Both the position numbers and the translations under genes were made by a program. The notes under the pieces were generated by a model, which searched no databases, was not told where the DNA came from, and saw only the letters and a program-made list of their open reading frames with translations. A stretch of 64,000 bases of DNA from the NCBI GenBank assembly GCA_019636285.1, contig JAHBXV010000002.1:124001-188000 (forward strand), given 5' to 3'. The stretch comes from Planctomycetaceae bacterium. GTDB taxonomy: Bacteria > Planctomycetota > Planctomycetia > Planctomycetales > Planctomycetaceae. Within the stretch, counting starts at the first letter, position 1, and each line of letters begins with the position of its first letter. Below are positions 43,901-51,416 of the stretch, piece by piece.

Positions 43901-45543
43901 ACTCCCTGCGAGACGGACGGCGCGGCCCAGATCCAGCGGCGCGGCAGATCCTTGTCAATCCGCGAATCGGGATAACTGATTAATTGGTTCGAGACGACTT
44001 CCCCCGTGGCGGTATCGAGGGTGCAGAGCCGATATTCCTGCCCGACCGACGCCAGCACCAGTAACTGTCGGCCATCCACTGTTGGTGGGCCATGAAAGTA
44101 AGCACCGGCAAGGCCAGGCCGTGCGTCCGTCGACGCGCTGGCCGGTCCTCCCACGGTCCACAACGGACGACCCGTTTCCAGGCTGTAGGCCGTCAGACGA
44201 TTGACCCGCCAGTCCTGATGATACGCGTCGCGCGGCTCCTCGTCGTCATCGTCATAACCGCCATTGAAAGGCGACCGGGTGAGAATGGCCTGATCTTCCA
44301 GAAGAAACAGCCGCTCGCCATCGCTTGTTAAACCGCCCCACGCGGCATCCCGCGCGAGAAGATTGACCAGCGGTTGATCCTGCGGAGCCACTCCCTCATG
44401 CCCGAGAGAAATGTCCCGATTCACCCGAAACCGCCACGCCTCCTGGGGGTCGCTCCCTTCGGGGAGTTGGCCGCTCAAAATGCGTTCGGCCGATTCGCCG
44501 GGAGCGGTGTGCCACAGCGTTTCACCGGTCTCGACCGACAGCGCGCGGGCGCCGCGCAGGTCGCGAACAACTAACAGATTGTTGACGGCCAGGAGATCGC
44601 CCGCCGGGCTGGGCCGCGTTCCCGATTCCAGAATGTCGCGCAGCCATTGCGACAACCGGTCATTGAGTAACACGCTGCCAATCAGCGGCGTCGACCACCG
44701 CGCGGCCATCAACGGGACTTCCGCCCGGTCGGCATAACCATCGCGGCTGGATGTCCCCAGCGGCTGCGGCCAATTCGACAAGGGAATTCCCGAGCGGGGG
44801 GCAACGAGTGGAAGTCGCGCGATCCACGCGGCCGGATCGTCGATCTTGGCGCCCGCGATCTCGGCGGCATTGAGCCCGGCCAGTAGCTCGTCGCGAAACG
44901 CCAGGTCGCCCGACTGATGCGCGACGAATGCCGCCCAGACGCGCCAGTTGACATCTCTTGTTCGCGCGTCGTTGACCGTCGTCAGATCGCGAATCCAGCG
45001 AACCGCGAGCGCGAACTCGCCGCGATCCACGTGTCTGCGGGCGAGCCACTCGGCCGCGGACTGTCCGGCGGGAGTGTGACCGAATCGTCGGGCAACATCG
45101 GCCATGGCCCGGCTATTTGAGCTGGAGAGAGCATTGTCGAGCAGCTTCTCGGCAAGGCCGCTGTATTTGGCCAGATACTGCTTGCGAACGGATTCGGGGA
45201 CCGTCGTCAGGTGCTGCCGGACGACGTCCTGCAGCGAATGCCAGCGACCGTCGTCCGAAGGAATCCAGGCGTCGCCCGGTGTATCGAGAATCCGCTGAAG
45301 AAGCTCGAGGGAACTCGACCAGTCGCCCGCCTCGGCTGCCCCCCGAGATTCGCGCCACAGGGCCTCCAGATCCTGGTCGCGCGGCGCGGGGCTGTCGATC
45401 GGAACGCGCGAGTCTGCCGATCGCGCGGGCCGATCGACCAGCAGGCTCCTGAGCAGCCGCGAAAGCGGCGACTCCTGGGCAAACGCGCTCCCCAGCGAGT
45501 TAGCAACGAGAAACACCATCCCCAGTCGAATCAGCACGCGCAT
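40957..45543 (-). CDS. Giant exported protein with two PQQ-like beta-propellers
   Basis: The protein has 1,528 residues. It starts with a signal peptide (VLIRLGMVFLVANSLGSAFA), continues with a helical TPR-like segment (about 60-240), a first PQQ-like propeller (about 268-750: LSVETGETLWH, LETGRPLWTVGG, LVTGETRWSLPRG, ARTGEPRWRYDLR), a second helical region (about 750-1055), and a second propeller (about 1055-1520: MASGRLPWNPP, PWTGTERWRFEP, ARTGRDIWAHEF, RSTGELAWSRS). It is probably a large surface or outer-compartment scaffold; no catalytic residues are recognisable. An in-frame TTG nine bases upstream is an alternative start. Confidence 0.88.
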   Translation of the reverse strand: MRVLIRLGMVFLVANSLGSAFAQESPLSRLLRSLLVDRPARSADSRVPIDSPAPRDQDLEALWRESRGAAEAGDWSSSLELLQRILDTPGDAWIPSDDGRWHSLQDVVRQHLTTVPESVRKQYLAKYSGLAEKLLDNALSSSNSRAMADVARRFGHTPAGQSAAEWLARRHVDRGEFALAVRWIRDLTTVNDARTRDVNWRVWAAFVAHQSGDLAFRDELLAGLNAAEIAGAKIDDPAAWIARLPLVAPRSGIPLSNWPQPLGTSSRDGYADRAEVPLMAARWSTPLIGSVLLNDRLSQWLRDILESGTRPSPAGDLLAVNNLLVVRDLRGARALSVETGETLWHTAPGESAERILSGQLPEGSDPQEAWRFRVNRDISLGHEGVAPQDQPLVNLLARDAAWGGLTSDGERLFLLEDQAILTRSPFNGGYDDDDEEPRDAYHQDWRVNRLTAYSLETGRPLWTVGGPASASTDARPGLAGAYFHGPPTVDGRQLLVLASVGQEYRLCTLDTATGEVVSNQLISYPDSRIDKDLPRRWIWAAPSVSQGVVICPTTVGWVVAIDRERRSILWAREVEADQNSEDWQESRRTELRPLGQTWEFTPPLIVGSTVILAMAETNRLTALDLVTGETRWSLPRGEQRWLIGLKGDTILVAGSRFVLAHDARTGEPRWRYDLRQDRQISGRPALAESLLAVPVQGENLVLLNPDTGEAVETFEADPAILRAANLQWVDGSLVIHSFAKVTRLHRLSETSPDGSEQAREPWRQHLWRGRVAMASRDFAAVWKELAELSQSEIPPDAWRERQELLFAAVQELARNPQGEPVTVWIDRLRALADSPERRAIALQWTLSQGEGDQLAQVLDAFQTNSLPAEFARIDAPRVITSRDAWFAGAIGDELRRHPDRPELRPLIEHLAQLDIDTSSLASVDDSNQQAGWRRFVPGWTTWATRQLTERDWRQSPAAFDFLALQTRAELPPDERPRFDRQLVDLLRRQQRDFDAATLVNRLLRDFSNAPANSPDEAQRTIAESLANLPIAVPPNRRAANVPRTFPDSPLTARQTSVNYAPPREALRLAGAPPVLAGMRFEIDPQERRLMMFDMASGRLPWNPPLRGPREQQSVGGTVGRWLGPVLFLAHQGVLHAVSPLEKTIRWSHDLGRLPMETMMTADSEPDFQTSHPAISRRFSSLRQQALRDWPIVAVTPTAIVLHSDRRLTVLDPWTGTERWRFEPLPSDVLPLHLGGTVFFVSEFGLGDVSAAYRLDDGRPLSLDTPSVKRQLEIARETLALLDDRAISWKGGTGLNLFGVRIGRATLSAADARTGRDIWAHEFPAESRVAILDSERVLVVEPSGKTVQVNLASGSIAPRAPYPVRLTRGATVHALCDAEFDYLIVDRDDLARSNHYAESLASIPANGLVAAWNRSTGELAWSRSIGGQYLLVSGFESSPVLVFLSRGWQQRQKLNFSTLKVDVWRKADGKPLYSKNMPSMYSGFHTCDVHAASGTIDLIAYNLRLRLSPDLSADPAPVSALAPANSSTP

Positions 45544-45671
45544 GGCATCCAACCTGTTCCACCGACTGGAGAGCTGGCCCCCAAAAATGTCTCTCTGGAT
45601 GAGCCGAATAATTGTCGCACTCGATTGTCACGCTGAAACCGTAGAGCAGCAACCCCGAAGCATGATTGGAT

Positions 45672-45772
45672 CTCACAGAGCCACGAAGTCACGGAGAAAG
45701 CCTGGAGGACAACTTCCTTCGTGGCAAGAATTCCATTCTCGTGATTTTTTTGTGTCTTTGTGACTCCGTGAG
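45672..45772. repeat. Imperfect inverted repeat (CTCACAGAGCCACGAAG type)
   Basis: The left arm 45672-45695 (CTCACAGAGCCACGAAGTCA...) and right arm 45749-45772 (TTTGTGTCTTTGTGACTC...) match in inverted orientation at about 17 of 24 positions. The sequence style (cacgaagtcacggag / tttgtgtctttgtgactc) resembles degenerate intergenic repeats seen across PVC and Acidobacteria genomes. Confidence 0.6.
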
Positions 45773-45820
45773 AGACCCCGCCTTCTCAGAGGATGGATTG
45801 CCGCGAAAGCTTTGTCATGG

Positions 45821-46029
45821 GTGGCCCCGGTTGCTCGCCAACCGGGGGGCCGCAAGGCCACAGAGGTTAGTTGGACAGACAATAGTAGAAGTCAGAATAG
45901 TTGTGATCGAAAGTGCTCGGTGGTCTGCCATTCCGCTCGACAAGCAGAAGAATGATTCCTGGCGGCCGCACTCACAGTCAATCCTCTTGGGCCTTCGGCC
46001 CCCAGCGGTTGCGAAGCAACCGGGGCCAC
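45821..46029. repeat. Inverted pair of roughly 40-bp double-hairpin arms
   Basis: The left arm (45821-45859) folds as CCCCGGTTG/CAACCGGGG plus GGCC-GCAA-GGCC. The right arm (45989-46029) is its inverted relative, folding as a GGGCC hairpin closed by TTCG plus CGGTTGC/GCAACCG. A 129-base non-coding spacer lies between. The layout is that of a miniature inverted-repeat element. Confidence 0.8.
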
Positions 46030-46031
46030 CC

Positions 46032-46096
46032 GCGAGAAAGGCGAGCAATTTCGTCCCGTCTTCTCTCTCGACTCTCGACGCTAGACTCTCGACTTC
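46032..46096. repeat. CTCTCGACTCTCGAC block, related to fold-back family (copy D)
   Basis: This 65-base stretch shares GCGAGAAAG and CTCTCGACTCTCGACGCTAG-type units with copies A-C, in the same order, but the middle differs. It abuts the right double-hairpin arm. Confidence 0.55.
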
Positions 46097-46181
46097 TCAC
46101 AAGAATTCGAGTCTTATAAACGATGGTGAATATGCCAGTGTTTCGATCGGATTCTTGCAGATTGCGGAGATTCTCGCGGGC

Positions 46182-47603
46182 ATGTTGCGGCTGACTTACC
46201 CCTGTCGAATGGCGAACGGTCGACTCACGCGACGCGCCTGGCTGGCCTGCGGCGCGGCCCCGTTGTTGGCGGGCGGGTTCGTTCATCCGACCAGGGCAGT
46301 CGCAAGTTCGGCGCGGGGAGCCGGCCGCTCGACCGCGAAGTCCGTGCTGTTCATCGTGGCCAACGGCGGACAGAGCCAGCTCGACACCTGGGATCCCAAG
46401 CCGAATGCACCGGCCGAAATCCGGGGCGAATTCGGCTCGATCGCCACGGCTCTTCCCGGCGTCCGATTCTGCGAACACCTTCCGCAGATGGCCCGGATGG
46501 CCGATCATCTGACAGTAGTCCGTTCGATGTCCCACGAAGACCTCGATCATGGGTCGGCCCTCTATCTGACGCTAACCGGGCAATACTTTCCACGACTCAG
46601 TTCCAATCCATTGCCGTCCCCGCTTGATCGCCCGACGCTCGGCAGCCTGGTGAAACTGGTGGGGCCACAAGACCGGTTCCTGCATCCCGCCATTCACGTC
46701 AACGGGCCGGCTCTGATTCCCATCAATATCGGGGCCGGGCAGAACGCCGGCTTTCTGGGGCCGGAGCTGGATCCCCTTTTGCTGGGGGACGTCACGGCGA
46801 TGAAGTCGCCCCTGCCGGAACTGGACCCGCTTCCCGAAGTCCCCGGAATTCGCCTCGACCGGCGTCTGTCGCTACGACAACAACTCGACCAGGCACGCCA
46901 CGAATTCGATGGTCGCGCGGCTTTTCGGTATGACGAGCAGTTTCGCCGGGCGGGCGACATGCTCGACGATCCGCGCGTGCGCAGTGCCTTTGATCTCGAG
47001 GCGGAGTCGGACCGCATGAAGACCGCCTATGGCCGGGACCGTTCGGGTCAGGCTTGTCTACTGGCGCGGCGATTGGTCGAAGCCGGGGTTCCCTGGATTA
47101 CAGTTTTCTGGAATCACACCGGTCGCGGCCAGGACTTGGAACCCGAAACCACGACAGAATACGGCTGGGATACCCATAACGACATTTTTGATGCTCTGAA
47201 GAATCGGCTGTTGCCCCGTTTCGACCAGAGCATGGCCACGTTGCTGACTGACCTGTCCGAACGGGGCCTCCTCGATCAGACGCTCGTGGTCATCGCGGGA
47301 GAATTCGGCCGCGCACCGGTCATCGCACTCGAAAAGAATTTCGCCGGCTCATCGCCCGGCCGCAAACACTGGGGTGCCTGCTACTCGGTCGTGTGTGCGG
47401 GTGGCGGGACGCGACCCGGTCAAGTAGTTGGCGCTTCCGACTCGCGCGGAGCCTATCCGGTGAGCGAGGCGTACGGACCCTGGGATCTGGCGGCGACCAT
47501 GCTCTCCGCCATCGGCATCGATCCCGAGCAGCGCTTCCTCGACCCCCTCGGCCGCACCCATCCACTGGTCGAAGGGCGAGTGATGCACGCCCTGTATTCG
47601 TGA
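46182..47603 (+). CDS. DUF1501 family protein
   Basis: The protein has about 473 residues and a twin-arginine-like signal (RLTRRAWLACGAAPLLAGGF), followed by the DUF1501/sulfatase-clan core: LFIVANGGQSQLDTWDPKP, a VRSMSHEDLDHGSALYL metal-site-like segment, and the C-terminal VVIAGEFGRAPV. Planctomycetes usually pair DUF1501 with a cytochrome-containing DUF1549/DUF1553 gene; here it stands alone. The role is not established; the fold relates it to alkaline phosphatase-like enzymes. Either ATG 46182 or 46209 could be the start. Upstream in-frame codons belong to the repeat island. Confidence 0.9.
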   Translation: MLRLTYPCRMANGRLTRRAWLACGAAPLLAGGFVHPTRAVASSARGAGRSTAKSVLFIVANGGQSQLDTWDPKPNAPAEIRGEFGSIATALPGVRFCEHLPQMARMADHLTVVRSMSHEDLDHGSALYLTLTGQYFPRLSSNPLPSPLDRPTLGSLVKLVGPQDRFLHPAIHVNGPALIPINIGAGQNAGFLGPELDPLLLGDVTAMKSPLPELDPLPEVPGIRLDRRLSLRQQLDQARHEFDGRAAFRYDEQFRRAGDMLDDPRVRSAFDLEAESDRMKTAYGRDRSGQACLLARRLVEAGVPWITVFWNHTGRGQDLEPETTTEYGWDTHNDIFDALKNRLLPRFDQSMATLLTDLSERGLLDQTLVVIAGEFGRAPVIALEKNFAGSSPGRKHWGACYSVVCAGGGTRPGQVVGASDSRGAYPVSEAYGPWDLAATMLSAIGIDPEQRFLDPLGRTHPLVEGRVMHALYS

Positions 47604-47604
47604 G

Positions 47605-47738
47605 AAAGGAATCAGGCATCAGCCAGCAGGAATCAGCAATCAGAACCGCCCAACCTTAGCCGCGACCCAACGGGGAGCGCTCAACTCCAGATTCCTCTTC
47701 CTGAAGGCCGATCCCTGATCCCTGACCGCTGATCCCTC
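47605..47738. repeat. ATCAG-type blocks flanking a 26-bp repeat
   Basis: The left block (47605-47645, units of AATCAG/CATCAGCC) and right block (47705-47738, TGATCCCTGACCGC units) are in inverted orientation and surround repeat copy 2 of the 26-bp family. Confidence 0.6.
47656..47681 (+). repeat. 26-bp intergenic repeat, copy 2
   Basis: The copy begins TTAGCCGCGACCC and ends GGGGAGCGCT, identical over 26 bases to copy 4 (55221) and differing from copy 3 (53934) at one base. It lies between the DUF1501 and epimerase genes. Confidence 0.92.
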
Positions 47739-47753
47739 CCCCCGAGTCCCCTC

Positions 47754-48782
47754 ATGCTCCCACCCCCTGCCACCGTCGATGACCTCGAGTCCCGGCTCAG
47801 CGAGCCAACGGCGGGCGTCTTGGAAACCCTGTCGCGGCATCGGGGCGATGTCGTGCTGCTGGGCGTCGCCGGGAAGATGGGGCCGACGCTGGCCCGCATG
47901 ATTGCCCGCGCGGACGAGGCAAACGGCGTGCGGCGGCGAATTATTGGCGTCGCCCGGTTCAGCGACGCCGACGTGCCGCGACGACTTGGCCAATGGGGCA
48001 TCGAAACCATCGCCGCCGACCTTTTGGATGATGCGGCCGTGCGAGAGCTGCCGGACACTCCGCTCGTTGTGTACTTAGCCGGTCGCAAGTTCGGCTCGAC
48101 GGGGCAGGAATCGCTGACCTGGGCGATGAACGCGGCGGTTCCCATCAAGGTCGCCGAACGCTATCGCGACAGCCGGATCGTGGCTTTCTCAACCGGGAAC
48201 GTTTACGGCAATACACCCATCGCGAGGGGCGGCAGCCGCGTCGGAGACCCGCTCAATCCGATCGGCGAATACGCGATGAGTTGCCTCGCGCGGGAACGGC
48301 TGTTCGAGCACGCCAGTCTGACTCACGGAACTCCCGTCTGCCTGGTGAGGCTCAATTATGCCTGCGAACTTCGCTACGGCGTTCTCGTCGACCTGGCGAT
48401 GAAGGTCCGCGATGGAGTGCAGATCGACCTCGCGATGGGAGCTTTCAACGTCATCTGGCAAGCCGATGCCAGCGCGGCCTCGCTAATGGCGTTCGACCTC
48501 TGCGCCTCACCCGCGAAAGTCGTCAACCTGACTGGCCCGGAAACGCTCGGCGTCCGACGAGTGTGCGAAGAGTTCGGCCGCCTGTGGAACCGTCCTGTAC
48601 AGTTCATCGGAACCGAAGCGAGCGACGCCTTGCTCAACGACGCGACCGATCTGCTCGATCTCACCGGCTATCCGCGCGTTTCGCCGACTCGCATGATGGA
48701 GTGGATCGTGGACTGGCTGCGCAAAGAACAGCCGACGCTCAACAAACCGACGCACTTCGAGAACCGTGATGGGACGTTCTAA
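47754..48782 (+). CDS. NAD-dependent epimerase/dehydratase family protein
   Basis: The 342-residue protein has an N-terminal Rossmann glycine motif (VVLLGVAGKMGPTLAR) and an extended short-chain dehydrogenase architecture. Ser/Tyr-region sequences are visible as VAFSTGNVYGNTP and NPIGEYAMSCLARERL (Y-x3-x style), with RLNYACELRYGVLVDLA later. It probably acts on a nucleotide sugar or a related metabolite. The classical YxxxK is changed to YAMSC here, so catalysis may be altered or lost. The 3' end overlaps the next gene by 14 bases. Confidence 0.82.
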   Translation: MLPPPATVDDLESRLSEPTAGVLETLSRHRGDVVLLGVAGKMGPTLARMIARADEANGVRRRIIGVARFSDADVPRRLGQWGIETIAADLLDDAAVRELPDTPLVVYLAGRKFGSTGQESLTWAMNAAVPIKVAERYRDSRIVAFSTGNVYGNTPIARGGSRVGDPLNPIGEYAMSCLARERLFEHASLTHGTPVCLVRLNYACELRYGVLVDLAMKVRDGVQIDLAMGAFNVIWQADASAASLMAFDLCASPAKVVNLTGPETLGVRRVCEEFGRLWNRPVQFIGTEASDALLNDATDLLDLTGYPRVSPTRMMEWIVDWLRKEQPTLNKPTHFENRDGTF

Positions 48783-50016
48783 CACCTCCCAATGCTGTTT
48801 CAAAACACGACAAGGAAGAGGCGTTCTCCGTCGCTGTCTTTGCCGAACGGCCGTGCCAGTGCTGCTTGTCATCTTGTGCTCGGTCAGGGTGCATGCCGAT
48901 GAGAAAACCTATGACGGCAAGACGCTGTCCGAGTGGAGGCAGCAGATTCAACGTCTCGACTTCACGGATCCGTCTCGTGGAAAATACGTCCCCGGACTGA
49001 TGGCGATCGTGGCCGATCCGGAAGTTCCCTGGTACTCGCGACGGCAGGCCGCGCTCACGCTGGGACGCATGGGGGACGCCGCTGAACCGGCAATTCCCCT
49101 CCTGGAATCGCTGTTGTCGAACGAAGAGCCAGATGCGGCAACGTGCCCGCAATCCTGGGCCGCCAAGGCATTGGGGCTCATGGGATCCTTGGCCGCGCCC
49201 ACGACGGAGACACTCGTCAACGTCATGTGGTCGAACTCAGCCGGCGATCTCGCGCGACTCTCGGCCGTTGATGCTCTCTCCCGCATCGGCTCGGCTCATC
49301 CTCAAGCCATACCGGCACTGATCGAACTGCTCGACCGGCCTGCGGGCCAATCCGATTTTCAGTTGACGCGATCCGCCGCCTGCGAAGCGATCAAATTCAT
49401 TGGCCCGGCCGCCTCCCCGGCAATTCCGAGGCTGCTGCGGCTGTTGGAGAGCACCGATGACACCCTGAGGCGACTAGCCCTCGAAGCGCTCGGATCGATC
49501 GGTCCCGCAGCCGACTTCGCCGCCCCGGGCGTGTTCGACGCGTTGACGCTCGACGAAGACCCAGCCGTGGCCGATGCGGCCGAGGCGGCGCTCAAGCGGA
49601 TGGGCCACGCGTTGGAACCACAACTGGTCCAGCTTCTGGCGGTGGACGACGAAGTCCTAAAGCGGCGCTGCTTGCGAATTCTGGGAAGTTGGAAGCCCCG
49701 ATCCAGCATGTCGCAGGCGGCGATCGAAGACATCGCGTTTTCGGCGACAGACGGCGGTACGCGTCTGGAAGCCCTCACGATCTTGTGGCCCGATCCCCAG
49801 CGCGACGCGCGCTGGCACGACAGTCTTCTGGCCTGCCTGACCGACGAAGATCGCGATGTCCGGCTGCGAACGCTGCGGCTACTCGCCCAACCCAGTCCCA
49901 ACACCAGCGCGCTCGCCGCGCGGCTGGAGCAGGAATTGCAACAAACGGATGCCGAACGGGAATTGTTGATCCGCGCGCTGAATGCCCTGCGGCCCGATGA
50001 ATCGCCGGGGAAATGA
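48769..50016 (+). CDS. Exported HEAT-repeat protein
   Basis: From the ATG at 48769 the protein has 415 residues: a signal peptide (TAVPVLLVILCSVRVHA), then about nine HEAT-like helical pairs with repeated RRQAALTLGRMG, LARLSAVDALSRIG, LRRLALEALGSIGP and KRRCLRILGSWK cores. HEAT arrays serve as protein-binding scaffolds. The start lies inside the end of the epimerase gene, so the pair is translationally linked. The gene converges with the lipase gene, with nine bases between the stops. No ligand is apparent. Confidence 0.88.
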   Translation: MGRSNTSQCCFKTRQGRGVLRRCLCRTAVPVLLVILCSVRVHADEKTYDGKTLSEWRQQIQRLDFTDPSRGKYVPGLMAIVADPEVPWYSRRQAALTLGRMGDAAEPAIPLLESLLSNEEPDAATCPQSWAAKALGLMGSLAAPTTETLVNVMWSNSAGDLARLSAVDALSRIGSAHPQAIPALIELLDRPAGQSDFQLTRSAACEAIKFIGPAASPAIPRLLRLLESTDDTLRRLALEALGSIGPAADFAAPGVFDALTLDEDPAVADAAEAALKRMGHALEPQLVQLLAVDDEVLKRRCLRILGSWKPRSSMSQAAIEDIAFSATDGGTRLEALTILWPDPQRDARWHDSLLACLTDEDRDVRLRTLRLLAQPSPNTSALAARLEQELQQTDAERELLIRALNALRPDESPGK

Positions 50017-50025
50017 TCGAGCCAC

Positions 50026-51117
50026 TCACGAACCGGCGGCGGGCTGGTCAAGACTTCCGGTCTTGAGGAACCGCAGGGTGTAGTCGATCGCCGTCCGATC
50101 CGACGTCAGAAAGGCGTGCAGGGCAGGGACCACGGCGAAGGCTTTGGCACCCTCCAGCCGCGCCCGTTCAACCGCGACTGTCCCATCGTCATCGCCCGGA
50201 ATCAGTGGATTCCATCCGCGATCGTTCCCTCGGCCCCCCGCGATGACGGCAAACTCGAACTGTGGAACCGGGAGCGTGGCGATCAGACCGTCCGTCACCA
50301 GTTGCTGACCCGCCGGGCCCATCACCAGTCGATAGACCGGGTTCGACTTCAATGTGTCGGCCAGTTCCGCCCCGTGATTGGGAGTCCCCAGCATCACCAA
50401 CCGACTGACACGCGGGTCGGCATGCCGCTGGCACCACGCGCGGACGACCAGCCCGCCCATGCTGTGGACCACGAAGTGAATTTCGGTAACCCCCTCCAGG
50501 CTGGAGAGAAACTGCTGCAAGCTGTCGGCCGTGGTTGGGATATCGACTTGCGTGCTGGGATAGTCGAACCGAAAGACGGAATAGCCCTGTTCGCGAAGAG
50601 TCTCGGCCATTCGCGAGAACGATTGCGTCGAGCGGGCGATTCCGTGGATCAGCACGACCGCCGGACCGGACATGGGAGCCAGTCCCTGAGTTTCCCGAAG
50701 TTCCGCCAGTTTTTTCCGGCAGGACTCCAGTGAGCCGGACGCCTGACGGCGATTCTTCCCATCCAGCAGGCGATAGTGACCGGTAAAGACGTTTTGCTGG
50801 ATGCGGTACTCGCGGAACGCCGCGATATCGGTCCAGAATTGTCGTCCTCCCAACGTGTACATGGTGAGTTCCAGATTCCGTCCGAGATCGTCCTCGTCCG
50901 AGGGCGTCTCCTCCAGGGTCGCCAGCCCTCCCGACGACGTGTCAGCTTCGTCGCCGCGAACATCAACGTCGCCGACTGGCTCGGGAGAGTTTGGTCCCTG
51001 ACCTTGTGCAGCGGCGTCGTGCGCCGCCCCGAGGACGAGCGCGACCGCAAGCATCGGGAGACAGATCGCAAGGCGGAGTACCGACAGCATTTGTAACATC
51101 AAGGTGGCTCCATCCAT
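50026..51117 (-). CDS. Exported alpha/beta-hydrolase (lipase/PGAP1-like)
   Basis: The 363-residue protein has an N-terminal signal (LAICLPMLAVALVLGAAHDAAA), an acidic linker, and a hydrolase domain from about 150. This contains the oxyanion loop LIHGIARS, the nucleophile elbow HSMGG with S219, and later acidic and His residues (GDDDGTVAVERA, VVPALHAFL). The arrangement VLIHG...VVHSMGGLV matches esterase/lipases related to LipA/PGAP1. It probably hydrolyses lipid or ester substrates outside the cytoplasm. The ATG at 51117 has an alternative in-frame Met six codons later. Confidence 0.88.
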   Translation of the reverse strand: MDGATLMLQMLSVLRLAICLPMLAVALVLGAAHDAAAQGQGPNSPEPVGDVDVRGDEADTSSGGLATLEETPSDEDDLGRNLELTMYTLGGRQFWTDIAAFREYRIQQNVFTGHYRLLDGKNRRQASGSLESCRKKLAELRETQGLAPMSGPAVVLIHGIARSTQSFSRMAETLREQGYSVFRFDYPSTQVDIPTTADSLQQFLSSLEGVTEIHFVVHSMGGLVVRAWCQRHADPRVSRLVMLGTPNHGAELADTLKSNPVYRLVMGPAGQQLVTDGLIATLPVPQFEFAVIAGGRGNDRGWNPLIPGDDDGTVAVERARLEGAKAFAVVPALHAFLTSDRTAIDYTLRFLKTGSLDQPAAGS

Positions 51118-51416
51118 CCGGAATTGTGAGTCCTGTGCCTCGGGAGCATATCCGATGTGTCAACTGGCCGGTTGGCTGAATTCGCGTAAGACGTTTTATT
51201 GAAGTGTGTTACGTCTCTGGTTGCGGCTCGTCTGCGGGGAGGGCCAGTCCATGTCGGCGCCATCGATTGTAGCGATGTTGATGGAAGAAGATGGCTGGAC
51301 GGAAGTTCTGTCCGCGAACCGCTCTCGAAAGCCGAGTGTCTCGGGGTTAGAATTTGGCAATAACGTGAGGCGGAACGAAACGCAAAGCCTCGCGTTCGCT
51401 ATTTGAAACATCCTGT

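Larger units (their letters stand above)
45544..46181. other. Repeat island between the double-propeller and DUF1501 genes
   Basis: No gene is seen, although one frame is open throughout by chance. The region contains at least three repeat types listed separately: a degenerate inverted pair (45672-45772), a two-hairpin inverted pair (45821-46029) and a CTCTCGAC block (46032-46096). Confidence 0.7.

Noticed and set aside
45666-46181. 172-codon in-frame N-terminal extension of the DUF1501 protein
   Set aside because: It runs through the repeat island, encodes no domain, and the twin-arginine-like signal begins just after 46182.
51118-51416. Leader peptide or T-box attenuator before ilvB
   Set aside because: No run of Leu/Val/Ile codons with a following terminator and no T-box-like sequence could be found in the 299-base gap.
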